The notes under the pieces were generated by a model, which was given only the letters and a program-made list of their open reading frames with translations, made no database searches and was not told where the DNA came from. A DNA stretch of 33,183 bases. It comes from VGCC01 sp964495555 (GTDB lineage: Bacteria; Actinomycetota; Actinomycetes; S36-B12). The DNA is taken from assembly GCA_964495555.1 (NCBI GenBank), contig CAZBWA010000012.1:1-33183 (forward strand). Direction: 5' to 3'. Every line of letters begins with the position of its first letter. The stretch's first letter is position 1. This document shows, one piece after another, positions 15,348 through 23,053 of the stretch. The position numbers and the translations under genes were made by a program.

Positions 15348-15857
15348 CTAGAGCAGCGCGCCCTCGTGCTCCAAGAGCAACACTTTCAGATCCGCCCCGA
15401 AGCCGTAGGCGCCGATCGACCCATCGGCGTGGATGATGCGATGGCAGGGGACGAAGGGCGCCACATGGTTCATCGCGCACGCGGTTCCCGCTGCACGCAC
15501 CGCCCGGGGATTACCCGCCGCTTTCGCCAGATAGGAATAACTCGAGACCGTGCCACCGCGCACCTTGCGCAGCGCCCGCCACACCTTCTGCTGGAAGTCC
15601 CCGCCCGGCTGGTCCACGGGAACCTCCAGGATCGCATCGACGTCCCCATCGATCCACGCACGTACCGCGTCGCTGACGCCGTCGACACGACGCACCGATC
15701 GGACATCGTCCAGATCGACATGCGCGGTGTCGGATGGTCGGGGGGATCCGAACCAGGAGGCCACCACCACGCCGTCCTCGTCGGCCACGAAGCCCAGCGG
15801 TCCCCAGGGGGTCTTGACCGACGAGCGTCGCAACTCTGCGAAACGACGGGAGGTCAT
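15348..15857 (-). CDS. ogt: Methylated-DNA-[protein]-cysteine S-methyltransferase
   Basis: A 169-residue Ogt/AGT protein that transfers the alkyl group of O6-alkylguanine to its own cysteine. The active-site motif is 'VPCHRIIHADGSIGAYGFG' with Cys138, and the helix-turn-helix side has 'FQQKVWRALRKVRGGTVSSY' and the 'NPRAVRAAGTACAMN' segment. The ATG at 15857 overlaps the stop of the upstream Ada-type gene in an ATGA. Together the two polypeptides hold most of the activities that E. coli Ada carries in one chain. Its stop lies three bases from that of the convergent kinase gene. Confidence 0.9.
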   Translation of the reverse strand: MTSRRFAELRRSSVKTPWGPLGFVADEDGVVVASWFGSPRPSDTAHVDLDDVRSVRRVDGVSDAVRAWIDGDVDAILEVPVDQPGGDFQQKVWRALRKVRGGTVSSYSYLAKAAGNPRAVRAAGTACAMNHVAPFVPCHRIIHADGSIGAYGFGADLKVLLLEHEGALL

Positions 15858-16183
15858 GCGACGGCCAGGTCCCGTGGACTCGTCCCAGTCTCCTGCTGCA
15901 CAAGGCGGCGCAGATGCCGCTCGCTCACATGCAGCATCGCTGCCGTGGCACGCACTGTGAGACCGAGGCGCAGGTATCCCCGCGCCTGACGCACGACCTC
16001 GGCCCGGAAGGCGAGTTGCGGATGGACCGTGTCGGGTCGGCAGCGCCGACAGGGGCGGAATCCGGATGCGATCGCGTGGGCGAGGTCGTCGAACCAGACG
16101 ATGTTCTCCGGTCGCGGAGCTCGACTCGCGCAACCCACCCGGCAGACGATGCCGGTGGTGCGGACCGCGTAGAGGAGGCTCAC
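15854..16183 (-). CDS. Ada-type methylphosphotriester-repair/HTH protein, short form
   Basis: A 109-residue protein matching the N-terminal part of Ada. The zinc cysteines are Cys14, Cys18 ('IVCRVGC') and Cys45, Cys48 ('FRPCRRCRPD'), with the same spacings as E. coli Ada Cys38, 42, 69 and 72, so the phosphotriester-accepting cysteine is kept. One AraC-type helix-turn-helix follows ('RATAAMLHVSERHLRRLVQQ'), but the second HTH of Ada is missing. The GTG at 16183 is preferred because 'AGGA' lies seven bases upstream and a CAGGAT hexamer six bases upstream. A GTG at 16207 would add eight residues. It is coupled to ogt, so a split alkylation-repair and sensor system is likely. Confidence 0.8.
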   Translation of the reverse strand: MSLLYAVRTTGIVCRVGCASRAPRPENIVWFDDLAHAIASGFRPCRRCRPDTVHPQLAFRAEVVRQARGYLRLGLTVRATAAMLHVSERHLRRLVQQETGTSPRDLAVA

Positions 16184-16189
16184 GGAGTC

Positions 16190-16195
16190 ATCCTG
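16190..16195 (-). promoter_or_regulatory. Possible -10 / ribosome binding site before the Ada-type gene
   Basis: CAGGAT on the minus strand lies six bases before the GTG at 16183. It fits the local leaderless spacing with C at position one, but its AGGA could equally act as a Shine-Dalgarno; the sequence does not distinguish these. Confidence 0.25.
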
Positions 16196-16249
16196 CCCCG
16201 CGCGCACCGGAACCGCCAGGGCCCGGAGCGGACTCGTAATTCGCTGGCT

Positions 16250-17569
16250 CTAGCGGCGGATGAGCATGTCGGCGACGAGGAAGGCCAGCTCCAGGCTCTG
16301 CTCTCGGTTTAGCCGCGGGTCGCATGCCGTCTCGTAGCGCTCGTGGAGATCAGCCTCGGCGACGCCCCCGGTGCCGCCGATGCACTCGGTGACGTCGTCG
16401 CCGGTGAGTTCGATGTGGATTCCACCGGGGAACGTGCCCAGGGCGCGGTGCACCTCGAAGTAGCCCTCGACCTCGTCGATGACATCGTCGAAGAAGCGCG
16501 TCTTGTGACCTGAGGCTGCCTCGCGCGTGTTGCCGTGCATGGGATCGCACACCCAGACGACGGGGATACCGCTCGCATCGACCTTCTGGACGATGCCGGG
16601 GAGGACGTCGCGCACCTGGGAGGCGCCCATGCGCGTGATGAGGGAGAGGCGACCGGGGACGCGCTCGGGGTTGAGCCGCTCGGCGATCTCGACGATCTCA
16701 TCAGGTGAGGCTTTGGGGCCCACCTTCACGCCGACCGGGTTGGAGATCGTGGAGGCGAAGTGGATGTGGGCGCCGTCCAACTGGCGCGTGCGCTCCCCGA
16801 TCCACAGGAAGTGACCCGAGACGTCGTAGGGCTTGCCCGTGCGGGAGTCGATGCGGGTGAGCGCACGCTCGTAGTCCATGGACAGGGCCTCGTGGGCTGC
16901 GTAGAACTCGACGCGCTCGAACTCGGTGGGGTTCGCGCCACACGCCTTCATGAATTGGAGTGCTCGGTCGATCTCACTCGCGAGGGCGTCGTACCGCTCA
17001 CCCGCGACCGATTCGCGGACGAAGTCCTGGTTCCACGCATGCACCTGACGCAGGTCTGCATATCCACCCTGGGTGAAAGCGCGCACGAGGTTGAGTGCCG
17101 AACCCGATGCGTGGTAGGCCTGCACGAGCCTCTGGGCATCGGGGCGACGCAATTGCGCATCGAAGACGAGGGAGTTCACGGCGTCGCCGAGGTAGCTCGT
17201 CAGTTCCACCCCGTCGCGGACCTCGACCCCGCTGCTGCGCGGCTTGAAGTACTGGCCGGCCAGGCGTCCCATCTTCACGACCGGCAGGGACGCGGCGTAG
17301 GTGAGGATCACCGACATCTGGAGCACCGTCTTGAGGCGGGCCCGAATGGAGTCCGCCGTGTTGGCCTCGAATGTCTCCGCGCAATCCCCGCCCGTCAGGA
17401 CGAAGGCCTCCCCGCGACTGGCCTGGGCCAGTCGTTCGGTGAGGAGGTCGCATTCGCCGGCGAACACGAGGGGCGGAAGCGTGCGTAGGGTCGCCACCGC
17501 CTGGTCCAGCTCAGCCTGATCGGGCCACGGAGGCTGCTGGGCAGCCGGAAGCTCGGGCCACGTAATCAT
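16250..17569 (-). CDS. aroG: Class II 3-deoxy-7-phosphoheptulonate (DAHP) synthase
   Basis: A 439-residue class II (plant/mycobacterial-type) DAHP synthase. It condenses phosphoenolpyruvate with erythrose 4-phosphate, the first step of the shikimate pathway. Landmarks are 'VLTGGDCAETFEANTADSIR' (Cys metal ligand), 'PVVKMGRLAGQYFKPRS', 'GEHTR-like WIGERTRQLDGAH', 'NPVGVKVGPKASPDE', 'WVCDPMHGNT' (His ligand) and 'HIELTGDDVTECIGG' (Glu ligand). The frame is open upstream, but the ATG at 17569 has TACCCT six bases before it and begins the conserved 'ITWPELPAAQQPPWPDQ'. It follows the phosphofructokinase by 20 bases and precedes the Ada-type and ogt genes on the same strand. Placement near the kinase matches other actinobacteria. 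Confidence 0.95.
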   Translation of the reverse strand: MITWPELPAAQQPPWPDQAELDQAVATLRTLPPLVFAGECDLLTERLAQASRGEAFVLTGGDCAETFEANTADSIRARLKTVLQMSVILTYAASLPVVKMGRLAGQYFKPRSSGVEVRDGVELTSYLGDAVNSLVFDAQLRRPDAQRLVQAYHASGSALNLVRAFTQGGYADLRQVHAWNQDFVRESVAGERYDALASEIDRALQFMKACGANPTEFERVEFYAAHEALSMDYERALTRIDSRTGKPYDVSGHFLWIGERTRQLDGAHIHFASTISNPVGVKVGPKASPDEIVEIAERLNPERVPGRLSLITRMGASQVRDVLPGIVQKVDASGIPVVWVCDPMHGNTREAASGHKTRFFDDVIDEVEGYFEVHRALGTFPGGIHIELTGDDVTECIGGTGGVAEADLHERYETACDPRLNREQSLELAFLVADMLIRR

Positions 17570-17575
17570 GTGACA

Positions 17576-17581
17576 AGGGTA
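17576..17581 (-). promoter_or_regulatory. -10 element of aroG (leaderless)
   Basis: TACCCT on the minus strand lies six bases before the aroG ATG, with no Shine-Dalgarno. It would give aroG a promoter of its own in addition to readthrough from the phosphofructokinase gene. Confidence 0.5.
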
Positions 17582-17589
17582 GAGGTGGG

Positions 17590-18615
17590 CTATCCGAAGA
17601 AGGTACGGGCTTCCTCGTACCGCGCCACGGGGACCGTCTTGAGCTCGCCGGTGGCATCCTTCAGGGGCACGCGGACAATGTCGGTGCCGCGCAGGGCCAC
17701 CATCTTCCCCCAATCCCCGTCCTTCACAGCCGAGATGGCGTTCAGTCCGAAGCGGGTCGCCAGCACGCGGTCGAATGCGGTGGGCGTGCCACCGCGCTGG
17801 ATGTGACCGAGCACCGTGGTACGCGCTTCCTTGCCGGTGCGCTCCTCCAACTGCGCGGCGAGCCACTCGCCGATGCCGGAGAGCTTCACATGGCCGAAGG
17901 CATCGAGCGTCGTGTCTTTCGTCACCAGGTCGCCGTCGATCGGCATCGCACCTTCCGCGATGACGATGATCGGTGCGTACGAGGCATGGAAACGCGACTC
18001 CACCCAGCCGACCACGTCGTCGAGGGAGAAGCGGACCTCGGGGATGAGGATGACGTTCGCACCACCGGCCATGCCCGAATGCAGGGCGATCCAGCCGGCG
18101 TGGCGACCCATCACCTCGCAGATGAGGATGCGGTGGTGCGACTCGGCCGTGGTGTGCAGGCGGTCGATCGCCTCCGTGGCGATCGTGACCGCCGTGTCGA
18201 AGCCGAAGGTGTAGTCGGTGGCGTTCAAGTCGTTGTCGATCGTCTTCGGGACGCCGACCACGTGCACGCCGTGCTCGTGGAGGGCCGTCGCGACGCCGAG
18301 GGTGTCCTCACCGCCGATCGCGATCAGTGCGTCGACCCCGAGGGTCCGCAGGTTCTCTTCGATGCGCTCGAACCCGCCCTCGATCTTCGCCGGGTTCGTG
18401 CGCGAGGAGCCCAGGATCGTGCCGCCGCGCGGGAGGATGCCGCGCACCTGCGCGATGCCGAGATCCATGGTCAACATGTCGAGGGGGCCGCGCCATCCGT
18501 CGCGGAATCCGACGAACTCGTAGCCGAACTCGGTCACGCCTCGGCGGACCACAGCCCGGATCACCGCATTGAGTCCGGGGCAGTCCCCGCCACCGGTCAG
18601 GACACCGACGCGCAT
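17590..18615 (-). CDS. pfp: 6-phosphofructokinase, predicted pyrophosphate-dependent
   Basis: A 341-residue group III-type phosphofructokinase. Landmarks are 'GVLTGGGDCPGLNAVIR', 'ILPRGGTILGSSRT', 'KTIDNDL' (catalytic Asp127), 'EVMGRHAGWIAL' and 'LGHIQRGGTPTAFDR'. The phosphoryl-donor loop reads 'IGGEDTLG' with Asp104, and Lys124 precedes the TIDND motif. In this family Gly104 goes with ATP (as I recall 'GGEGTL' in Streptomyces and M. tuberculosis PfkA), while Asp104 with Lys124 marks PPi-dependent enzymes such as that of Amycolatopsis methanolica. The enzyme is therefore predicted to use PPi reversibly in glycolysis and gluconeogenesis. The ATG at 18615 has an AAGGGA ribosome binding site and a TAGGTT box about 37 bases upstream. 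Confidence 0.92.
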   Translation of the reverse strand: MRVGVLTGGGDCPGLNAVIRAVVRRGVTEFGYEFVGFRDGWRGPLDMLTMDLGIAQVRGILPRGGTILGSSRTNPAKIEGGFERIEENLRTLGVDALIAIGGEDTLGVATALHEHGVHVVGVPKTIDNDLNATDYTFGFDTAVTIATEAIDRLHTTAESHHRILICEVMGRHAGWIALHSGMAGGANVILIPEVRFSLDDVVGWVESRFHASYAPIIVIAEGAMPIDGDLVTKDTTLDAFGHVKLSGIGEWLAAQLEERTGKEARTTVLGHIQRGGTPTAFDRVLATRFGLNAISAVKDGDWGKMVALRGTDIVRVPLKDATGELKTVPVARYEEARTFFG

Positions 18616-18640
18616 GTCACATCCCTTCGCATGTAATCGC

Positions 18641-18650
18641 TGTCATGACA
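18641..18650. promoter_or_regulatory. Perfect 10-base palindrome between pfp and glpK
   Basis: TGTCATGACA is a perfect inverted repeat in the 67-base divergent region. It covers the predicted pfp transcription start (about 18645) and lies at about -42 to -33 relative to the predicted glpK start. That makes it a candidate shared operator; no regulator is encoded nearby. Confidence 0.35.
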
Positions 18651-18651
18651 C

Positions 18652-18657
18652 AACCTA
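18652..18657 (-). promoter_or_regulatory. -10 element of the phosphofructokinase gene
   Basis: TAGGTT on the minus strand would start a leader of about 30 bases containing the AAGGGA ribosome binding site. This is a conventional leadered arrangement. Confidence 0.35.
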
Positions 18658-18670
18658 GCGACCCGCTCCC

Positions 18671-18676
18671 TACGAT
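18671..18676 (+). promoter_or_regulatory. -10 element of glpK (leaderless)
   Basis: TACGAT lies six bases before the glpK ATG at 18683 with no Shine-Dalgarno, the same hexamer and spacing as upstream of the SOUL gene. Confidence 0.55.
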
Positions 18677-18682
18677 GCGCCG

Positions 18683-20173
18683 ATGGGTGGATGCCTGCTG
18701 GCGATCGACGCGGGGACCACCGGGGTGACGGCCCTGCTCGTCGACGAGTCCGGGACGGTCCTGGCCAGCGGCTATCGGGAGTTCCCGCAGTACTTCCCCG
18801 CCGACGGCCAGGTCGAGCACGACCTCGGCGAGATCTGGGCGGCGACCCTCGACGCCTGCCGTGCGGCGCTGGATGCCTCCCCTCGGTCACCCGTCGCCGT
18901 CGGCATCACCAATCAGCGGGAGACGGTCTGCCTCTGGGACGCCGAGACCCTGGGTGCCCCGCGTCGGGCGATCGTGTGGCAGGACCGCCGCACCGCACCG
19001 ATCTGCGACCACCTACGCGCCGAGGGACATGAGGCCGCGGTGAGCGCCGCCACGGGGCTGCGGCTCGACCCCTATTTCAGCGCCACCAAGCTCACGTGGT
19101 TGCGACTCTCCGAGCCGCACACCTGGCACCACGTGGAATCCGGTCGCGTCGTGATCGGCACCGTGGACTCCTACCTCATCGCCCGCATGACCCGGGGACT
19201 GCACCACGTCACCGATCACACCAATGCCTCGCGCACCCTGCTCTACGACCTGGATGCCGGCGCGTGGTCGCCCACTCTGTGTGAGCTCTTCGGTGTCCCC
19301 ATGGACGCCCTGCCCGCCATTGTTCCCTCCGTCGGAACCGTCGGCACGACGGATCCCGCCTCCTTCCTCGGGCTATCCATCCCCATCAGCGGGATCGCGG
19401 GCGATCAGCAGGCGGCCCTCGTCGGACAAGCGGGCTTCGCCTCCGGCGATGCGAAGTGCACGTACGGCACCGGTTCGTTCCTGCTGGTCAACACGGGTGA
19501 CCAGCGACCGACCTCCACCCACGGGCTGCTCGCGACGGTGGCATTGGGATTGCCCGATGGACGCCGCACCTTCGCCCTGGAGGGCGCGGTGTTCATCACA
19601 GGCGCTGCGGTCCAGTGGCTGCGCGACGGACTGGGGATCATCACCTCGGCCGCCGAGATCGAGGCACTCGCACGCTCGGTGCCCGATGCGGGGAACGTGG
19701 TGTTCGTCCCAGCGTTGACCGGACTCGGCGCACCGGATTGGGATCCGCAGGCGCGCGGGCTGCTCATCGGCATCACCCGCGGAACCACGCGCGGACATAT
19801 CGCGCGCGCCACACTCGAGGCGATCGCCTACCAGGTACGCGATGTCGTGGACCTCATGCGCTCCGAGGCGCGCGTGCACCTGCCCGATCTCCGCGTGGAC
19901 GGAGGCGCGGCAACGAACGACCTCCTGTGCCAGATGCAGGCGGACATCCTCGGCGTTCCCGTGGACCGCTCGGCACAGGTGCAGACCACCGGACTGGGCG
20001 CGGCCTACCTGGCGGGCCTGGGCGTCGGCGTGTGGTCATCGATCGATGAGTTGGCGGGCATGCGCCGTTCCTCGGGGCGCTTCACCCCCGATCCGGACAG
20101 CCGGGAGTTGGCAGCGAGCGGTCACCTGCGATGGCGTCGCGCCGTGGAGCGCAGCCGCGACTGGGCCGATTAG
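18683..20173 (+). CDS. glpK: Glycerol kinase
   Basis: A 496-residue FGGY-family kinase with the glycerol kinase length and motifs. 'LLAIDAGTTGVTALLVDE' binds phosphate at the N-terminus. 'GITNQRETVCLWD' and 'IVWQDRRTAP' contribute glycerol contacts, 'GIAGDQQAALVGQ' contains the catalytic Asp, 'CTYGTGSFLLVNTG' binds ATP, and 'DGGAATNDLLCQMQADILGV' is the FGGY signature region. It makes glycerol 3-phosphate in the cytoplasm, which feeds the PlsC acyltransferase encoded convergently next door or glycolysis. Other FGGY sugar kinases are possible but the motifs favour glycerol. The TAG stop overlaps the plsC TAA stop within TTAG (20170-20173). Confidence 0.92.
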   Translation: MGGCLLAIDAGTTGVTALLVDESGTVLASGYREFPQYFPADGQVEHDLGEIWAATLDACRAALDASPRSPVAVGITNQRETVCLWDAETLGAPRRAIVWQDRRTAPICDHLRAEGHEAAVSAATGLRLDPYFSATKLTWLRLSEPHTWHHVESGRVVIGTVDSYLIARMTRGLHHVTDHTNASRTLLYDLDAGAWSPTLCELFGVPMDALPAIVPSVGTVGTTDPASFLGLSIPISGIAGDQQAALVGQAGFASGDAKCTYGTGSFLLVNTGDQRPTSTHGLLATVALGLPDGRRTFALEGAVFITGAAVQWLRDGLGIITSAAEIEALARSVPDAGNVVFVPALTGLGAPDWDPQARGLLIGITRGTTRGHIARATLEAIAYQVRDVVDLMRSEARVHLPDLRVDGGAATNDLLCQMQADILGVPVDRSAQVQTTGLGAAYLAGLGVGVWSSIDELAGMRRSSGRFTPDPDSRELAASGHLRWRRAVERSRDWAD

Positions 20174-20910
20174 GACAGGCGGGTGGCGGAGGAGTCCGCC
20201 GGGCTGCCCTCGGCGATGAGTTCCTTCGCGCGCGTGGCGTACATGTCCACGTACTCCTGTCCGGAGAGCTCCATCAGGGCGTACATGATCTCGTCTGTCA
20301 CGGATCGCAGGACGAAGCGATCGTCCTCGAGTCCTTCGTAGCGGCTGAAGTCCAACGGCCGTCCGATACGAACCCCCACGCGATAGAGACGCGGGAGGAT
20401 GTGGCCAGGCGGCTGGATCTCGTAGGTGTTGATCATCGCAACCGGGATCACCGGAACCTTGGCCTCAAGTGCCATGCGTGCCACGCCGGTCTTGCCGCGG
20501 TACATGATCCCGTTGGGCGAGCGCGTCCCCTCCGGATAGATGCCGAGCAGGGAGTCCTCGGAGAGCACGCGCGTGGCCGTGGTGATCGCCGCCTCGGATG
20601 CACGACCACCCGAGCGATCGACCGGGACCTGCCCGACGCTCGTGAAGAACACACGACTGAACCAGCCCTTGAAGCCACGACCGGTGAAGTAGTCGCTCTT
20701 GGCCAGGAACACGATCGAGCGCGGGACGACGAGCGGGAGGATGAAAGAGTCGGAGAAGGACAGGTGGTTGCTCGCGAGGATCGCTGCACCGCGAGGCGGA
20801 ATGTTCTCCAGTCCCTCCACCCAGGGACGGAAGAGGACCCGCAACCACGGACCGATGAGGATGTGCTTGAGGAACCAGTACAGCGCGCCCGGCCGGGGGG
20901 AATCGCTCAT
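20170..20910 (-). CDS. plsC: 1-acyl-sn-glycerol-3-phosphate acyltransferase (PlsC family)
   Basis: A 246-residue LPLAT acyltransferase. 'SNHLSFSDSFIL' is the HX4D catalytic motif (His49, Asp54), 'SVGQVPVDRSG' lies in the second block, 'IYPEGTRSPNG' is the acceptor-phosphate motif (about 124-134), and 'VIPVAMINTYE' is the fourth block. It acylates lysophosphatidic acid to phosphatidic acid at the membrane face. The frame opens eight codons further upstream, but the ATG at 20910 is preferred because AGGAG lies just before it at about 20915-20919 (minus strand). It is divergent from the esterase. M. tuberculosis has a comparable gene (Rv2182c) at the equivalent place. Confidence 0.9.
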   Translation of the reverse strand: MSDSPRPGALYWFLKHILIGPWLRVLFRPWVEGLENIPPRGAAILASNHLSFSDSFILPLVVPRSIVFLAKSDYFTGRGFKGWFSRVFFTSVGQVPVDRSGGRASEAAITTATRVLSEDSLLGIYPEGTRSPNGIMYRGKTGVARMALEAKVPVIPVAMINTYEIQPPGHILPRLYRVGVRIGRPLDFSRYEGLEDDRFVLRSVTDEIMYALMELSGQEYVDMYATRAKELIAEGSPADSSATRLS

Positions 20911-20932
20911 GGGGCTCCTCATCGTTGGTGGC

Positions 20933-20938
20933 ACACTA
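20933..20938 (-). promoter_or_regulatory. -10 element of plsC
   Basis: TAGTGT on the minus strand is followed by a predicted leader of about 16 bases that carries the AGGAG ribosome binding site of plsC. No clear -10 was found for the divergent esterase gene in the same 54-base gap. Confidence 0.35.
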
Positions 20939-20964
20939 GCGGCAATCGACAGTCAGGAGCAGGG

Positions 20965-21711
20965 ATGCCGATCCGCCCAGGGGCCGAAGCGTGGTCGCAC
21001 GATGGTGATCGGACCGGCGTCTGTCTCGTTCATGGTTTCACCGGCTCTCCGGCATCGATGGTGCCCTGGGGAAAGAGATTGGCCGAGCAGGGCTGGTCGG
21101 TGCGCGTTCCCCGTCTCCCCGGACACGGCACGCGCTGGCAGGAGATGAACCTGACCCGGTGGCAGGACTGGTACTCCGAGGCACATCGCGCGCTCGACGA
21201 TCTGCGCCGCCGGTGCGACACCGTGGTCGTCATGGGCTTGAGCATGGGTGGCGCCCTCGCCCTACGCCTCGCCGAGGAGAGCGGTGACTCCGTCGCGGGA
21301 CTCGTGCTGGTGAACCCCGCCGTGCACAGTGAGCGCCCCGACCGCCACGTGCTTCCGGTGATCCGGCACCTCATACCCGCGTTCCCCGGTATCTCCAACG
21401 ACATCAACAAGCCCGGCCAGGACGAGATCGCCTACGACAAGATCCCGCTCAAGGCCGCGCATTCCATGACGCAACTGTGGCGCGTGGTGAAGCAGGACAT
21501 CGGTCGTGTGCACCAGCCCCTGCTTCTGTTCCGCAGCGCGGATGACCATGTGGTCGAGCCTTCGAACGCCGCGTGGATCCTGGCCAACGTCGCCTCTTCG
21601 GACAAGGCGGAGATCCTGCTGGAGCGCAGCGCGCATGTCGCGACCCTGGACCACGACGCCGAGATCATCGAGCAGGGCAGCATCGCCTTCGTCCAACGCC
21701 TACGACCATGA
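20965..21711 (+). CDS. Alpha/beta hydrolase, carboxylesterase / monoacylglycerol lipase type
   Basis: A 248-residue alpha/beta hydrolase close to the Est30 carboxylesterase group. 'LVHGFTGSPASM' forms the oxyanion hole, 'VMGLSMGGALAL' holds the nucleophile Ser93, 'FRSADDHVVEPS' supplies Asp194, and 'SAHVATLDHD' the catalytic His224. 'PRLPGHGTRWQEMNLTRWQDW' is characteristic of that group. It probably cleaves short- or medium-chain esters or monoacylglycerols in the cytoplasm; a role with the neighbouring glycerol kinase and PlsC in glycerolipid turnover is inference. The ATG at 20965 follows an AGGAG site at 20956-20960. The next gene overlaps it in an ATGA. Confidence 0.85.
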   Translation: MPIRPGAEAWSHDGDRTGVCLVHGFTGSPASMVPWGKRLAEQGWSVRVPRLPGHGTRWQEMNLTRWQDWYSEAHRALDDLRRRCDTVVVMGLSMGGALALRLAEESGDSVAGLVLVNPAVHSERPDRHVLPVIRHLIPAFPGISNDINKPGQDEIAYDKIPLKAAHSMTQLWRVVKQDIGRVHQPLLLFRSADDHVVEPSNAAWILANVASSDKAEILLERSAHVATLDHDAEIIEQGSIAFVQRLRP

Positions 21712-22100
21712 GTGACGCGCGTCGCCCCGATCCCTCGGAAGAGGAGGCGTGGGATGCGATCGTCGCCGAACTCAGCGGACAGATCGATACGGGTGCCGCG
21801 ATCGCTCCCGCCGCAGAACCCGCGGTGGAGTACGACTACATCGATGCGTACTTCGACGAGGGATACGAACCTCCCGAGCCACCACCGATCACCGCTCCCC
21901 CGGATGCGATCGCGCGCGCCGCATGGGCCGGCGCCCTCGGCGGTCCTCTCATCGCCTTCGGCGGCTACGTGCTCGGGTTCGGCTCGCTGGTCGGTGCGGT
22001 CGGAGTCGGATGCGCGATCGCGGGCTTCGTGATCTTGATCGCGCGCCGCGATCGCCACGTTCCCCCCGGTGAGGACCACGGGGACGGAGCGGTCGTCTAG
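21708..22100 (+). CDS. Small membrane protein of unknown function
   Basis: A 130-residue protein not recognised as a named family. The N-terminal half is acidic and probably disordered ('DPSEEEAWDAIVAEL', 'YDYIDAYFDEGYEPPEPPP'). Two predicted helices follow: about 69-90 ('AAWAGALGGPLIAFGGYVLG') and 92-112 ('GSLVGAVGVGCAIAGFVIL'). The tail is short and charged. The ATG overlaps the esterase stop in an ATGA, so it is translationally coupled to that gene. Its TAG stop shares CTAG (22097-22100) with the stop of the convergent ROK kinase. Confidence 0.75.
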   Translation: MSDARRPDPSEEEAWDAIVAELSGQIDTGAAIAPAAEPAVEYDYIDAYFDEGYEPPEPPPITAPPDAIARAAWAGALGGPLIAFGGYVLGFGSLVGAVGVGCAIAGFVILIARRDRHVPPGEDHGDGAVV

Positions 22101-23041
22101 GGAACGCGGGCGAGGTCCGCGGCGCCGATGAGACCGGCGTTATTGCCCATCTCGGCGAGCACCACCCGCGGGAGCGGTCGATGCGGGAATCCGACGACAT
22201 CGACGTCGAGCACCGCGCGCACGTGATCCATGAGCAGGTCCCCCGCATCGGCGACTCCCCCGCCCACGACGAACATCTCCGGGTCGAGGATCGCGGTCAG
22301 GTCCGCGAGTCCACGCCCGAGCCAGGTGCCGACGACCGCGAATGCCTGCACTGCCACGGGGTCTCCGGCGGCGGCCGCCTCCGTAACGTGCTCGCCTTGC
22401 ACTCCCTCGGGCGTGCCGTCGCCCAGCGACAGCAGGAACGTCGCCTCCGACCGCCTCTCGGCGGCCAGTGCGCGGGCCTCGCGCACGAGCGCGTTACCGC
22501 TGGCGTATTGCTCCCAGCATCCCTTGCGCCCACATCCGCATGGTCGACCGTCGGGGACCGCGGTGACGTGCCCGATCTCGCTGGCCGCTCCGTGCGCACC
22601 GCGCATGACCGCACCGTCCAGGATCACACCACCCCCGATGCCCGTACCCACCGTCACCATGACGAAATCCGTGCAGCCGCGACCCGCCCCGAACCGAGCT
22701 TCGGCCCACGCCGCCGCGTTACCGTCGTTCTCAACCACCACGCGAAGACCGCACGCCTCCTCGAGGATGGTTCGCGCGGATACCTGCTCCCAACCGAGGT
22801 TCGGCGCGAAGTAGACGTGGGAGCGATGCTGGTCCACTCCGCCAGCGATACCGACACCCACGCCGACGACCTCATGCGAGACGCGCAACTCCGCCACGAC
22901 GTCGGCGACCTGCGCGAGGACCTCGTGGGCATCATGCTTCGCCGTGGAGCGTCGAGCGGTCTGCAGGATTCGACCGGTGGTGTCCACGGCACCGGCCAGG
23001 ATCTTGGTGCCACCGACATCGACACCGATCGTCACGTCCAC
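22097..23041 (-). CDS. ROK family glucokinase
   Basis: A 314-residue ROK sugar kinase. 'IGVDVGGTKILAGAVD' binds ATP phosphate, 'VENDGNAAAWAEARFGAG' contains the catalytic Asp, 'VTVGTGIGGGVILDGAV' and 'GAHGAASEIGHV' line the sugar site, and the ROK zinc motif is 'CGCGRKGCWEQYASG'. No DNA-binding domain precedes it, so it is a kinase rather than a repressor; glucose is the most likely substrate. The GTG at 23041 is chosen over a GTG two codons later because TAGGCT lies exactly six bases upstream. That box begins with the TAG stop of the preceding small gene. Confidence 0.9.
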   Translation of the reverse strand: MDVTIGVDVGGTKILAGAVDTTGRILQTARRSTAKHDAHEVLAQVADVVAELRVSHEVVGVGVGIAGGVDQHRSHVYFAPNLGWEQVSARTILEEACGLRVVVENDGNAAAWAEARFGAGRGCTDFVMVTVGTGIGGGVILDGAVMRGAHGAASEIGHVTAVPDGRPCGCGRKGCWEQYASGNALVREARALAAERRSEATFLLSLGDGTPEGVQGEHVTEAAAAGDPVAVQAFAVVGTWLGRGLADLTAILDPEMFVVGGGVADAGDLLMDHVRAVLDVDVVGFPHRPLPRVVLAEMGNNAGLIGAADLARVP

Positions 23042-23047
23042 GCGCGC

Positions 23048-23053
23048 AGCCTA
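23048..23053 (-). promoter_or_regulatory. -10 element of the ROK kinase overlapping the preceding stop codon
   Basis: TAGGCT on the minus strand begins with the TAG stop of the 23051-23308 gene and ends six bases before the ROK GTG. The stop-to-start gap is nine bases, exactly as at the crtE-crtI junction. Confidence 0.55.

Noticed and set aside
15845..15865. Frameshifted single ada gene broken at the ogt start
   Set aside because: The junction is a normal ATGA overlap with intact coding on both sides, and the region missing from Ada is about 50 residues, which one frameshift would not remove.
18683..20173. Rhamnulokinase assignment for the FGGY kinase
   Set aside because: Length and motifs (DAGTTG start, NQRET, TYGTGSF) match glycerol kinase, and it is 12 kb from the rhamnose genes.
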